Source: CAZCFB01 sp964511535 (GTDB lineage: Bacteria; Myxococcota_A; Polyangia; GCA-2747355; CAZCFB01). Taken from it: 20,588 bases of DNA. The notes under the pieces are model-generated. The model did no database searches. It saw nothing but the letters and a program-made list of their open reading frames with translations, and was not told the DNA's origin. Below, in pieces: positions 13,170 to 20,028 of this stretch (position 1 is its first letter; every line of letters begins with the position of its first letter). The position numbers and the translations under genes are program-made. The stretch spans positions 1-20,588 of the forward strand of contig CAZEFW010000170.1 of the NCBI GenBank assembly GCA_964511535.1. Direction: 5' to 3'.

Positions 13170-16100
13170 ATGCTTCGTAACCTAGTCACCGTCACCACCC
13201 TTTCAATCTTCGCCGCCGCTTGCCAGGGGCCATCAGAGGACCAGCCGCCTCCGTTCGTACCGGCGGAGGCTCCGCGGCCAGCCGCGACGCAGCCCGCAGC
13301 GCAGCCGCTGCCCGACGCGCTGGAACGCGCCGTCGTGGCCGCGCGGCAGCTCGAGGCAGGCGCCGAGTACTTCGTGCGCCAGGCAGGGGGAGCGCATGTG
13401 GCGGACAACCCGGAAAAGGAGCTGCAGGTGCGCTTCGCGGGGGGCGCCATCACCGCCAGCGGCAAGGACGGCAGCTGGAGCGTGGGGCTGCAGCTGCTGC
13501 GCTGGGGCAGGGCGGGCAGGCTGCAGGATGTGGAGGCGGCCAGCGCGGAGGTCACGCGCAACCGGGTGACCTACCGCCGGGCCGGGGGCATGCAGGAGTG
13601 GTTCCTCAACGGGCCGGCGGGCCTGGAGCAGGGCTTCACCATCGCGCGGCGTCCCGGAGACGCCGCCGCGGGGCCGCTCGAGGTGCAGCTGGCCGTGCGT
13701 GGGCCCCTCGTGGCGCGCGCGGGCGGCGATGGCCGCTCGGTCACGTTCCACGATATCCGGGGCAAGGCGCGGGCCACCTACCGCGACCTGTGGGTGGAGG
13801 ACGCCGCGGGCCGGGACCTGCCGGCGACCATGACGGTCAGCCCGGGGGGCGCCATCATCATCAAGGTGCAGGACGCGGGGGCGCGCTACCCGGTGACCAT
13901 CGACCCGATGCTGCTGGGGGTGGTCAACAAGGTCATCGCGGTGGACGGCTCCAAGAACGACCAGTTCGGCTGGGCCGTGGACATCGACGGCGACACCGCC
14001 GTGGTGGGCTCCCGGGTGGACGACGACAAGGGCACGGACTCGGGCTCGGCGTACGTGTTCGTGCGCTCGGGGCATCGCTGGCTGCAGCAGGCCAAGCTCA
14101 TCGCAAGCGACGGCTCTGCGGCCGACTACTTCGGCTCGGCGGTGGCCATCAGCGGCGACATCGTGTTGGTGGGCGCGTTCCTGGACGACGACAAGGGCTC
14201 GGAGACCGGCGCGGCGTATGTGTTCGTGCGGTCCGGCACCACCTGGAGCCAGCAGCAGAAATTGCTCGCCACCGACGTGGCGGCCGGGGACCGCTTCGGT
14301 TACTCGGTGGCGGTGGCTGGCACCACCGCGGTGGTTGGGGCTTACTACGAAGACGCCAAGGGCTCCAACGCCGGCGCAGCGTACGTGTTCGTGCGGTCCG
14401 GCACCACCTGGAGCCAGCAGCAGAAACTCACCGCGTCCGACGGCGCGGCGGGGGACAACTTCGGCGTGTCAGTGGGCGTGTTCGGCAACACGGTGCTGGT
14501 GGGCTCTTACCTCGACGATCCCAAGGGCAGCAACTCGGGCGCGGCCTACTACTTCACCCGCAGCGGCACCACCTGGAGCCAGAGCCAAAAGGTCACCGCC
14601 TCCGACGGGGCCAAGAACGACTACTTCGGCATCGCGGTGGCCCTGTCCGACGGGGTGGCCATCATCGGCGCCCACTACGAGGACGCCAAGGGCAGCAACT
14701 CGGGCTCGGCCTACATCTTCGCCCGTAGCGGCACGACCTGGAGCCAGCAGCAGAAGATCTGGGCTGCAGACGGCGCGTCGTCGGACTACTTCGGCTCCGC
14801 GGTGGATATCCACAACAACCGCGCGGTGGTGGGCGCCTGGGGCGACGGCAGCTACAACCACGGCTCGGCCTACCTTTTCACCCGCACCGGCACCAAGTGG
14901 TCTCAGCGGCGGAAGATCAACGCGCTGGACCGGACCAACTACGACCGGTTCGGCCAGGCCGTGGGCATCAGCGGCAACACGCTGATGGCGGGCGCTTACC
15001 TGGACGACGACATGGGCACCGACTCCGGCTCGGCCCACTTCTTCCGGCTGTGTGAGGCAGACGACCCGAAAAAGATCAAGGCCTCGGACGGGTCCGGTTC
15101 GGACAACTTCGGCCGCGCCGTGGCCGCCAGCGGCACCACCGTGGTGGTGGGCTCGCCGCTGGACGATGACAACGGCAGCTCCTCCGGCTCGGCCTACGTG
15201 TTCGTTCGCAGCGGCACCGCCTGGGGCCAGCAGACCAAGCTGGTGCCAGCCACGGGCGGATCGTCCAGCGACTACTTCGGCCACGCAGTGGGGCTCAGCG
15301 GTGACGTGGCCGTGGTGGGCGCCTATGGAGATGACCCGGCGGGGTCCAACTCGGGCTCGGCCTACGTGTTCTCCCGCACCGGCAACAACTGGATCCAGCA
15401 GGCCCGGCTCATCCCGCCGGGCAAGGCCTCGTCGGACAACTTCGGCAGGGCCGTGGCGGCCAGCGGCGACACCGTGGTGGTGGGCTCGCCGTACGACGAC
15501 GACAAGGGCAGCAACGCCGGGGCGGCATACATCTACACCCGCTCCGGTTCCACCTGGTCCCTGCAGCAGAAGCTGGTGGCGTCTGACGGCTCTTCGTCTG
15601 ACTACTACGGTTTCGCGGTGGCCATCAGCGGCAACACCGTGGTGATCGGGGCATACCTGGACGACCCGAAGGGCGGCAACTCGGGCTCTGCGTATGTCTA
15701 CACCCGCTCGGGAACCACCTGGACCGTGCAGGCCAAGCTCACCGCCTCCAACGGCGGCGGCAGCGACTACTTCGGCTACTCGGTGGGCATCAGCGGCAAT
15801 CAGCTGGTGGTGGGCGCCTACCTGGAGGACGGCAAGGCGACCAACGCAGGGGCGGCCTATGTCTACTCCCGCACCGGCTCTCTGTGGAAGCAGGACCAGA
15901 TCCTGCGCGCCCAGGACGGCACCAGCAGCGACTACTACGGCTACTCGGTGGCCATCAGCGGCAACAACATCCATGTGGGCGCGTATGCCGACGACTACCT
16001 CGGCAGCTCATCCGGCACGACCTACATCTACAAGCGCATCGGCAGCAAGTGGGAGCACCACCAGCAGCACTACGCCCACGACGGCGCGTCGTCGGACTAC

Positions 16101-17723
16101 TTCGGCTACGCGGTGTCCCTGGCCGGCGAGATCCCGGTGGCGGGCGCCTACCTCGACGACGACCTGGGCAGCGCATCAGGGTCGGTCTATATCCTGTCCA
16201 CCTCTTGCAAGGGATCCATCGGCACGTCGTGCGGCTCCGGCGCCAGCTGCCCGTCCGGGTTCTGCGTCGACGGGGTTTGCTGCGACAAGGCGTGCGGCGG
16301 CAGCGCCGTGGACTGCCAGGCGTGCAGCGTGGCGGCCGGCGCGGCCAAGGATGGCGTGTGCGGCCCGATCAAGAAGGGCGCCACCTGCCGCGGCTCGGGC
16401 GGCGGCTGTGATGTGGCCGAGACCTGCAACGGGGTGAGCACGGCCTGCCCGCCGGACCTGGTCAAGGCCAGCGGCAGCTCCTGCCGCGCGGCGGCGGGTC
16501 CGTGTGACCTGGCCGAGACCTGCACAGGCACGTCCAAGGCGTGCCCGTCGAACATCTACAAGGCCCAGGGCACCAGCTGCCGCGCGGCCAACGGCGGCTG
16601 CGACGCGGCGGAGTTCTGCACCGGCAGCAGCGCCAGCTGCCCGTCGGACAGCGCCCGGCCGGCCGGCTACGTGTGCCGCGCCTCGGTGGGCGGCTGCGAT
16701 GTGCCTGAAAATTGCGACGGCACGGCCAAGGCCTGCCCGTCGGACACGGTGTCCCCCGCAGGCAAGATCTGCCGCACCTCCTCCGGGCCGTGCGACCTGG
16801 CCGAGACCTGCACCGGCACCTGGGGCAAGTGCCCGGCCGACAGCCTGGCGGCCAAGGGCAAGCCGTGCCGCCCCGCGTCGGGCGGCTGCGACGTGGCCGA
16901 GGTGTGCACCGGCAGCTCCAAGTCCTGCCCCGTGGACACCGTGCGGCCGTACCAGTACATCTGCCGCCAGGCGGTTGGCGGCTGCGACCAGCCCGAGCAG
17001 TGTGACGGCACCTCCAAGGGCTGCCCGAAGGATCAGGTATCCAAGGCGGGCGCGGTGTGCCGGTCGGTCAACGGTGCCTGCGACAAGGCGGAGAGCTGCG
17101 ACGGCAAGTCCACCTCCTGCCCCAACGACAGCTACCTGGCCGCGGGCATCACCTGCCGGCAGACCGCGGGCAAGTGCGACAAGGCGGAGAGCTGCACTGG
17201 CGGCTCGGCGTCCTGCCCCAAGGACGGCTTCAAGGTCAAGGGCGCGTCATGCCGGTCGGCGGCCGGGGTGTGCGACCTGGCGGAGATCTGCACCGGCGGC
17301 ACGGCCCTGTGTCCCAAGGACCTGTTCGTGCCCAACGGCACGCCGTGCAGCGCCAACACCGGCACCTGCCAGGGCGGCAAGTGCCTGGCCAACGCCGACG
17401 CCGGTCCGCCGGATCAGGGGATCGCGGACGCTGGCGCCGGTGACGCCTCGGGCAGCGGCGACGCCTCGGGCAGCGGCGATGCCTCGGGCAGCGGCGACGC
17501 CTCGGGCAGCGGCGATGCCTCGGGCAGCGGTGACGCCTCGGGTAGCGGCGATGCCTCGAACTACGAGGCCGGCAGCGGCGGCGACGCCAGCGCCACCGCC
17601 GACATCGGGCCCATCGGCGTGGGCGAGGACAACGGCTGCGACTGCCGCGTGGGCAGCGAAGGCGGGTCTCCGCTGTGGCTGCTGGCGGCGGCGCTGCTGC
17701 TGTGGCGCAGGCGGCGGAGGTAA
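13170..17723 (+). CDS. Giant surface lipoprotein: 14 FG-GAP blades, ten disintegrin-like repeats, MYXO-CTERM-like tail
   Basis: A 1517-residue exported protein. The start at 13170 is chosen over in-frame codons from 13014 because AAGGAGG (13157-13163) is 6 nt upstream and the product begins with a signal peptide and lipobox-like AAAC (Cys18). Layout: linker (19-60); a strand-rich domain (about 60-250) ending DAGARYPVTIDPMLLG; 14 FG-GAP-like blades (252-1012) with FG..VAISG, VVGAYLDD..GS..GSAYVF and R(S/T)G..W patterns; a Cys-rich link (1013-1072, with FCVDGVCCDKAC and CQAC); ten 32-residue repeats CR.....CD..E.C.G.S..CP.D (1073-1392); a DASGSG spacer (1425-1460); and GCDC, a hydrophobic segment and five Arg at the end. 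FG-GAP propellers mediate adhesion in other proteins. It has about 57 cysteines, so disulfide-rich folding outside the cytoplasm is expected. Adhesin or cell-contact roles are inference. Confidence 0.9.
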   Translation: MLRNLVTVTTLSIFAAACQGPSEDQPPPFVPAEAPRPAATQPAAQPLPDALERAVVAARQLEAGAEYFVRQAGGAHVADNPEKELQVRFAGGAITASGKDGSWSVGLQLLRWGRAGRLQDVEAASAEVTRNRVTYRRAGGMQEWFLNGPAGLEQGFTIARRPGDAAAGPLEVQLAVRGPLVARAGGDGRSVTFHDIRGKARATYRDLWVEDAAGRDLPATMTVSPGGAIIIKVQDAGARYPVTIDPMLLGVVNKVIAVDGSKNDQFGWAVDIDGDTAVVGSRVDDDKGTDSGSAYVFVRSGHRWLQQAKLIASDGSAADYFGSAVAISGDIVLVGAFLDDDKGSETGAAYVFVRSGTTWSQQQKLLATDVAAGDRFGYSVAVAGTTAVVGAYYEDAKGSNAGAAYVFVRSGTTWSQQQKLTASDGAAGDNFGVSVGVFGNTVLVGSYLDDPKGSNSGAAYYFTRSGTTWSQSQKVTASDGAKNDYFGIAVALSDGVAIIGAHYEDAKGSNSGSAYIFARSGTTWSQQQKIWAADGASSDYFGSAVDIHNNRAVVGAWGDGSYNHGSAYLFTRTGTKWSQRRKINALDRTNYDRFGQAVGISGNTLMAGAYLDDDMGTDSGSAHFFRLCEADDPKKIKASDGSGSDNFGRAVAASGTTVVVGSPLDDDNGSSSGSAYVFVRSGTAWGQQTKLVPATGGSSSDYFGHAVGLSGDVAVVGAYGDDPAGSNSGSAYVFSRTGNNWIQQARLIPPGKASSDNFGRAVAASGDTVVVGSPYDDDKGSNAGAAYIYTRSGSTWSLQQKLVASDGSSSDYYGFAVAISGNTVVIGAYLDDPKGGNSGSAYVYTRSGTTWTVQAKLTASNGGGSDYFGYSVGISGNQLVVGAYLEDGKATNAGAAYVYSRTGSLWKQDQILRAQDGTSSDYYGYSVAISGNNIHVGAYADDYLGSSSGTTYIYKRIGSKWEHHQQHYAHDGASSDYFGYAVSLAGEIPVAGAYLDDDLGSASGSVYILSTSCKGSIGTSCGSGASCPSGFCVDGVCCDKACGGSAVDCQACSVAAGAAKDGVCGPIKKGATCRGSGGGCDVAETCNGVSTACPPDLVKASGSSCRAAAGPCDLAETCTGTSKACPSNIYKAQGTSCRAANGGCDAAEFCTGSSASCPSDSARPAGYVCRASVGGCDVPENCDGTAKACPSDTVSPAGKICRTSSGPCDLAETCTGTWGKCPADSLAAKGKPCRPASGGCDVAEVCTGSSKSCPVDTVRPYQYICRQAVGGCDQPEQCDGTSKGCPKDQVSKAGAVCRSVNGACDKAESCDGKSTSCPNDSYLAAGITCRQTAGKCDKAESCTGGSASCPKDGFKVKGASCRSAAGVCDLAEICTGGTALCPKDLFVPNGTPCSANTGTCQGGKCLANADAGPPDQGIADAGAGDASGSGDASGSGDASGSGDASGSGDASGSGDASGSGDASNYEAGSGGDASATADIGPIGVGEDNGCDCRVGSEGGSPLWLLAAALLLWRRRRR
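13923..16205 (+). repeat. Fourteen FG-GAP-type coding repeats (two sets of seven)
   Basis: About 14 units of 53-55 residues can be laid out by eye, each with a DG....D.FG..VAISG start, a VVGAYLDD.KG core and a GSAYVF.RSGT.W end. Unit 7 lacks the final Trp motif and carries RLCEADDP instead, and unit 14 ends at ILSTSC. This fits two seven-bladed propellers with a seam after unit 7. Unit 6 is slightly shorter (GDGSYNHGSAYLF). Confidence 0.8.
16386..17345 (+). repeat. Ten exact-length 96-bp repeats encoding disintegrin-like cysteine motifs
   Basis: The array is exactly 960 bp, with a Cys codon at the start of each 96-bp unit and no length change in any unit. Each 32-residue unit has four Cys with spacing C-x6-C-x5-C-x6-C-x11-(next C) and the invariant features CR, CD..E and CP. 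The DNA copies have diverged, so it is an old protein-level repeat rather than a recent expansion. A degenerate end unit (CSANTGTCQGGKC) follows. Confidence 0.92.
17442..17549 (+). repeat. Six 18-bp tandem repeats encoding Asp-Ala-Ser-Gly-Ser-Gly
   Basis: Six head-to-tail 18-bp copies, differing only by silent changes (GAC/GAT, GGC/GGT and GGC/GGT in third positions), form a flexible acidic spacer between the cysteine array and the C-terminal anchor. A partial seventh copy (GATGCCTCG) follows. Near-identity suggests recent or ongoing copy-number change. Confidence 0.9.
17637..17720 (+). other. MYXO-CTERM-like C-terminal anchoring signal
   Basis: The last 28 residues begin with CDC, continue with a short Gly/Ser stretch, then a hydrophobic segment (LWLLAAALLLW) and end in five Arg. 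This is the tripartite layout of MYXO-CTERM tails, which in myxobacteria direct proteins to the surface through processing near the Cys by a rhombosortase/myxosortase-type enzyme. No such protease is encoded in this window. Confidence 0.8.
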
Positions 17724-17752
17724 GAACCTGGCCAGTGGGGGGGGATGCCTTG

Positions 17753-17770
17753 ACCGGGAGGCCGCCCGGT
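17753..17770 (+). terminator. Possible intrinsic terminator
   Basis: ACCGGG and CCCGGT form a perfect 6-bp stem around AGGCCG, followed by TGTTCT, which is only a weak T-tract. It lies 30 bp after the giant lipoprotein gene but only 14 bp before the next start codon, so it may partly separate the two genes or be a leader hairpin. Confidence 0.4.
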
Positions 17771-17784
17771 TGTTCTAGTGGGGT

Positions 17785-19848
17785 ATGCGTCGATCACTGA
17801 GGTTGGTCTGCTGGGTGGCGGGCATCAGTCTGCTCGCGGCATGTCACGACACCGGCAGCGTCAAGCGCCCGGGCGGGGACGCGGCAGCGGACCTGAGCCG
17901 CGACATCACGCCGCTGGACGGGCCGGCGGCGGATCGGGCGGCGCCTGATCTGCCAGCGGACCGGGGCCTGCCGGACCTGCCAGAGCCTGATGGCGCAGCG
18001 CCGGACAGCGCGGTTCCTGACTTGCCCGGGGCAGACCAGGCGGCGCCGGACTTGCCAGCGCCGGATCAGGCGTCTCCGGACCTGGTGGTGCCCGACGCGC
18101 AGCTGCCAGACGGGCCGCCGCCCAAGCCGAGCTGCAAGACGGGGCGGGTGTGTAGCGCCCACGGATGGTGCTGGGACCAGCCGCGCACGGGGGAGTTCAC
18201 CCGTCGGGCGCTTCACGGCACCGGCGCGGGCACGCTTTACATGGTGGGCGACGGCGGCGTGATCCTGAAGTACGACGGCAAGGCGTGGGCGGCCATGGAC
18301 TCGGGCACAACCGCGGACCTGCACGGGGTGTGGGTGGACAAGGCGAACAAGGGCTTCGCCGTGGGCAAGGGGGGCGCGCTGCTGAAGTTCGACGGCGCCA
18401 AGTGGTCCGCCGACAGCTTCAAGACCGGCGAGTCGCTCATGGGGATCTGGGGCAGCGGCTCCGGGGACCTGGTGGCGGTGGGCACCGGGGGCACGGTGCT
18501 GCATCACGGCGGCAAGTCGTGGACCGCCAAAAAGGCGGGCACCAACAAGACCCTCACCGCGGTGTGGGGCAGCGGGGCCAGCGATGTGTACGCCGTGGGA
18601 GCGGCGGGCACGGTGATCCACTACGACGGCAGCGGCTGGAGTGCGGTGAACCACGGCAAGACCACCAAGACGCTGTACGCGGTGTGGGGAAGCGGCGCCA
18701 GCGATGTGTACGCGGTGGGGGCGGGCGGCACGGTGCTGCACTTGAGCGGCAAGACCTGGTCGGCGTCCACCCAGGGCAGCAAGGACCTGTACGCGGTGTG
18801 GGGCAGCTCGGCCAGCTCGGTGTACGCCGCCGGCGCGGGCGGCACCCTGCTGCACGGCCCCGGCGCCAGCTGGAAGGCAGCCCCGTCGCTGACCAAGAGC
18901 GACCTGCACACCCTGTGGGGCACGCCCGGCAAGGAGGTGGTGGTCGCCGGCGCGGGGCTGGGGACCGTGTTCCGGATGAAGGCCGGCGCCAAGTGGACCA
19001 GCCTGGATCCGCGGGCCACCAGCCAGCACCTCTACAGCGCCTGGGGCAGCTCGGCCAGCAACATCCACGCTGTGGGCCATGCCGGCACCTGGGTTACCTA
19101 TGACGGCAGCGAGTGGCAGGGCCAGATCCCGTTCGTCTCGTATAACCTCGAGGCGATCTGGGGCACTTCATCCGGCAACATCTTCGCCGGGGGAGATGGG
19201 ATGTATCACTACGACGGCCTGACCTGGAAGACCGCCGTGACCAGCGGCGCGTTCGCGCTTCACGACCTGTGGGGCAGCGGGCCCAAGGACGTCTACGCCC
19301 CGGACAACGGCGGCCGGGTCTGGCACTACGACGGCAACGCCACGCGCACCTGGAAGGTGGTCTACAACACCGGCTACGGCAAGGGCGGCTGCGCGCTGTG
19401 GTCGGTGTGGGGCAGCGGGGCCAAGGACATCTTCACCGCTGGCCATCAGTGCAAGACGCCGGTGCGGTTCAACGGCACGTCGTGGCAGCCCATGGCTCCG
19501 GCGACCTTTCAGGCCGTGCTTTTGGGAATCTGGGGCACCGGGCCCACGGACGTGTTCGCGGTGGGCAGCAATTCCAAGTATGCAGTGTTCGCCCACTACG
19601 ACGGCAGCTACTGGAAGCACCTGCACAGCAAACTGCCCGACCTGGCGCATTACAGCGTGTGGGGCAGCTCGGGCACTGATGTCATCGCCGTGGGTGAAAA
19701 GGGCGTTATCCGTCACTACGACGGCTACAAGGTCACCAGCCGGAAGTCGGGCACCACCCGCAACCTGAACCATGTCTGGGGCAGCAGCGCCTCGGACATC
19801 TTCGCCGTGGGGAATGAGGGCGTCATCCTGCGCCGCTGCGGCCCTTGA
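17785..19848 (+). CDS. Lipoprotein with Pro/Asp-rich linker and 14-unit WGS/DVYAVG beta-propeller
   Basis: A 687-residue predicted lipoprotein: MRRSLRL, hydrophobic core, lipobox LLAAC with Cys20 (His follows). Residues 21-116 are a low-complexity linker of APDLP/PDxA-type units rich in Asp, Pro and Ala, probably spanning surface layers. After three cysteines (117, 123, 129) and GWCWDQP, residues 142-687 hold about 14 units of some 40 residues with the pattern VWGS..SDVYAVG..GTVLHYDG..W. Such proteins are frequent in Myxococcota and fold as beta-propellers; the ligand is unknown. No catalytic motif was seen. The start codon has only a weak GTGGGG ahead, but the signal peptide begins right there. 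The gene lies 61 bp after the giant lipoprotein gene in the same direction, and they may share transcription or exported function. Strong hairpins follow its stop. Confidence 0.87.
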   Translation: MRRSLRLVCWVAGISLLAACHDTGSVKRPGGDAAADLSRDITPLDGPAADRAAPDLPADRGLPDLPEPDGAAPDSAVPDLPGADQAAPDLPAPDQASPDLVVPDAQLPDGPPPKPSCKTGRVCSAHGWCWDQPRTGEFTRRALHGTGAGTLYMVGDGGVILKYDGKAWAAMDSGTTADLHGVWVDKANKGFAVGKGGALLKFDGAKWSADSFKTGESLMGIWGSGSGDLVAVGTGGTVLHHGGKSWTAKKAGTNKTLTAVWGSGASDVYAVGAAGTVIHYDGSGWSAVNHGKTTKTLYAVWGSGASDVYAVGAGGTVLHLSGKTWSASTQGSKDLYAVWGSSASSVYAAGAGGTLLHGPGASWKAAPSLTKSDLHTLWGTPGKEVVVAGAGLGTVFRMKAGAKWTSLDPRATSQHLYSAWGSSASNIHAVGHAGTWVTYDGSEWQGQIPFVSYNLEAIWGTSSGNIFAGGDGMYHYDGLTWKTAVTSGAFALHDLWGSGPKDVYAPDNGGRVWHYDGNATRTWKVVYNTGYGKGGCALWSVWGSGAKDIFTAGHQCKTPVRFNGTSWQPMAPATFQAVLLGIWGTGPTDVFAVGSNSKYAVFAHYDGSYWKHLHSKLPDLAHYSVWGSSGTDVIAVGEKGVIRHYDGYKVTSRKSGTTRNLNHVWGSSASDIFAVGNEGVILRRCGP
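18208..19845 (+). repeat. About fourteen WGS..DVYAVG coding repeats
   Basis: Units of about 37-46 residues can be counted from the G-x-WGS.(A/S)(S/K)D(V/I)(Y/F)AVG cores. The first (GTGAGTLYMVG) and second (GVWVDKANKGFAVG) are divergent, the last stops early at GVILRRCGP. The N-terminal GWCWDQP...LHG could supply the missing outer strand and close the propeller. Fourteen units fit two seven-bladed propellers, but unit borders were set by eye. Confidence 0.7.
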
Positions 19849-19850
19849 GT

Positions 19851-19875
19851 TCGGGCGGGAGCAAGCTTCGCCCGA
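19851..19875. terminator. Strong hairpin directly after the lipoprotein stop codon
   Basis: TCGGGCG (19851-19857) and CGCCCGA (19869-19875) form a perfect 7-bp stem. The inner bases can extend it with one bulged G. It begins two bases after the stop codon and has no T-tract, so it may stabilise the 3' end or assist termination together with the next hairpin. Confidence 0.45.
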
Positions 19876-19929
19876 GGTCTGATTTCGCAGAGCCCGATTC
19901 GCCAAAACCAGGGCCATGAGTTGCCTGAA

Positions 19930-19952
19930 GCAGCGATATTTGCTGCGTTTTT
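19930..19952 (+). terminator. Probable intrinsic terminator
   Basis: GCAGCGA (19930-19936) and TTGCTGC (19940-19946) form a 7-bp stem with one G-T wobble around TAT, followed by GTTTTT. The location, between the lipoprotein gene and the DUF222 gene, fits termination of the upstream gene. Confidence 0.55.
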
Positions 19953-20028
19953 GTCCTCGCAAGCGTTGCATTTTTTGGCCACTCTGATACACTTAACTAT
20001 CCGAAACAAATAACAAAACAGGTAAGAT
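19953..20028 (+). promoter_or_regulatory. AT-rich leader of the DUF222 gene
   Basis: This stretch is clearly more AT-rich than its surroundings, with T6 at 19971-19976, TTGCAT at 19966-19971 and A-rich runs at 20006-20018. It probably carries the promoter, but spacing between -35-like and -10-like hexamers (TGATAC at 19985, TAACTA at 19994) is not canonical. The ribosome binding site is weak (AGGTAAG). Confidence 0.4.

Noticed and set aside
13220..14728. 502-codon plus-strand frame overlapping the giant lipoprotein gene
   Set aside because: It is a shifted-frame translation rich in Gly, Arg and Ala without structure, while the other frame has clear FG-GAP units.
16386..17345. Regular 96-bp repeats considered as a CRISPR-like or satellite array
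   Set aside because: The units have no constant repeat alternating with unique spacers, and they keep an open frame with conserved cysteines, so they are protein-level repeats.
17753..17784. Promoter for the 17785 lipoprotein gene in the short gap after the possible terminator
   Set aside because: Only 14 bp separate the hairpin from the start codon, and no -10 or -35 like hexamers at proper spacing were seen in the gap.
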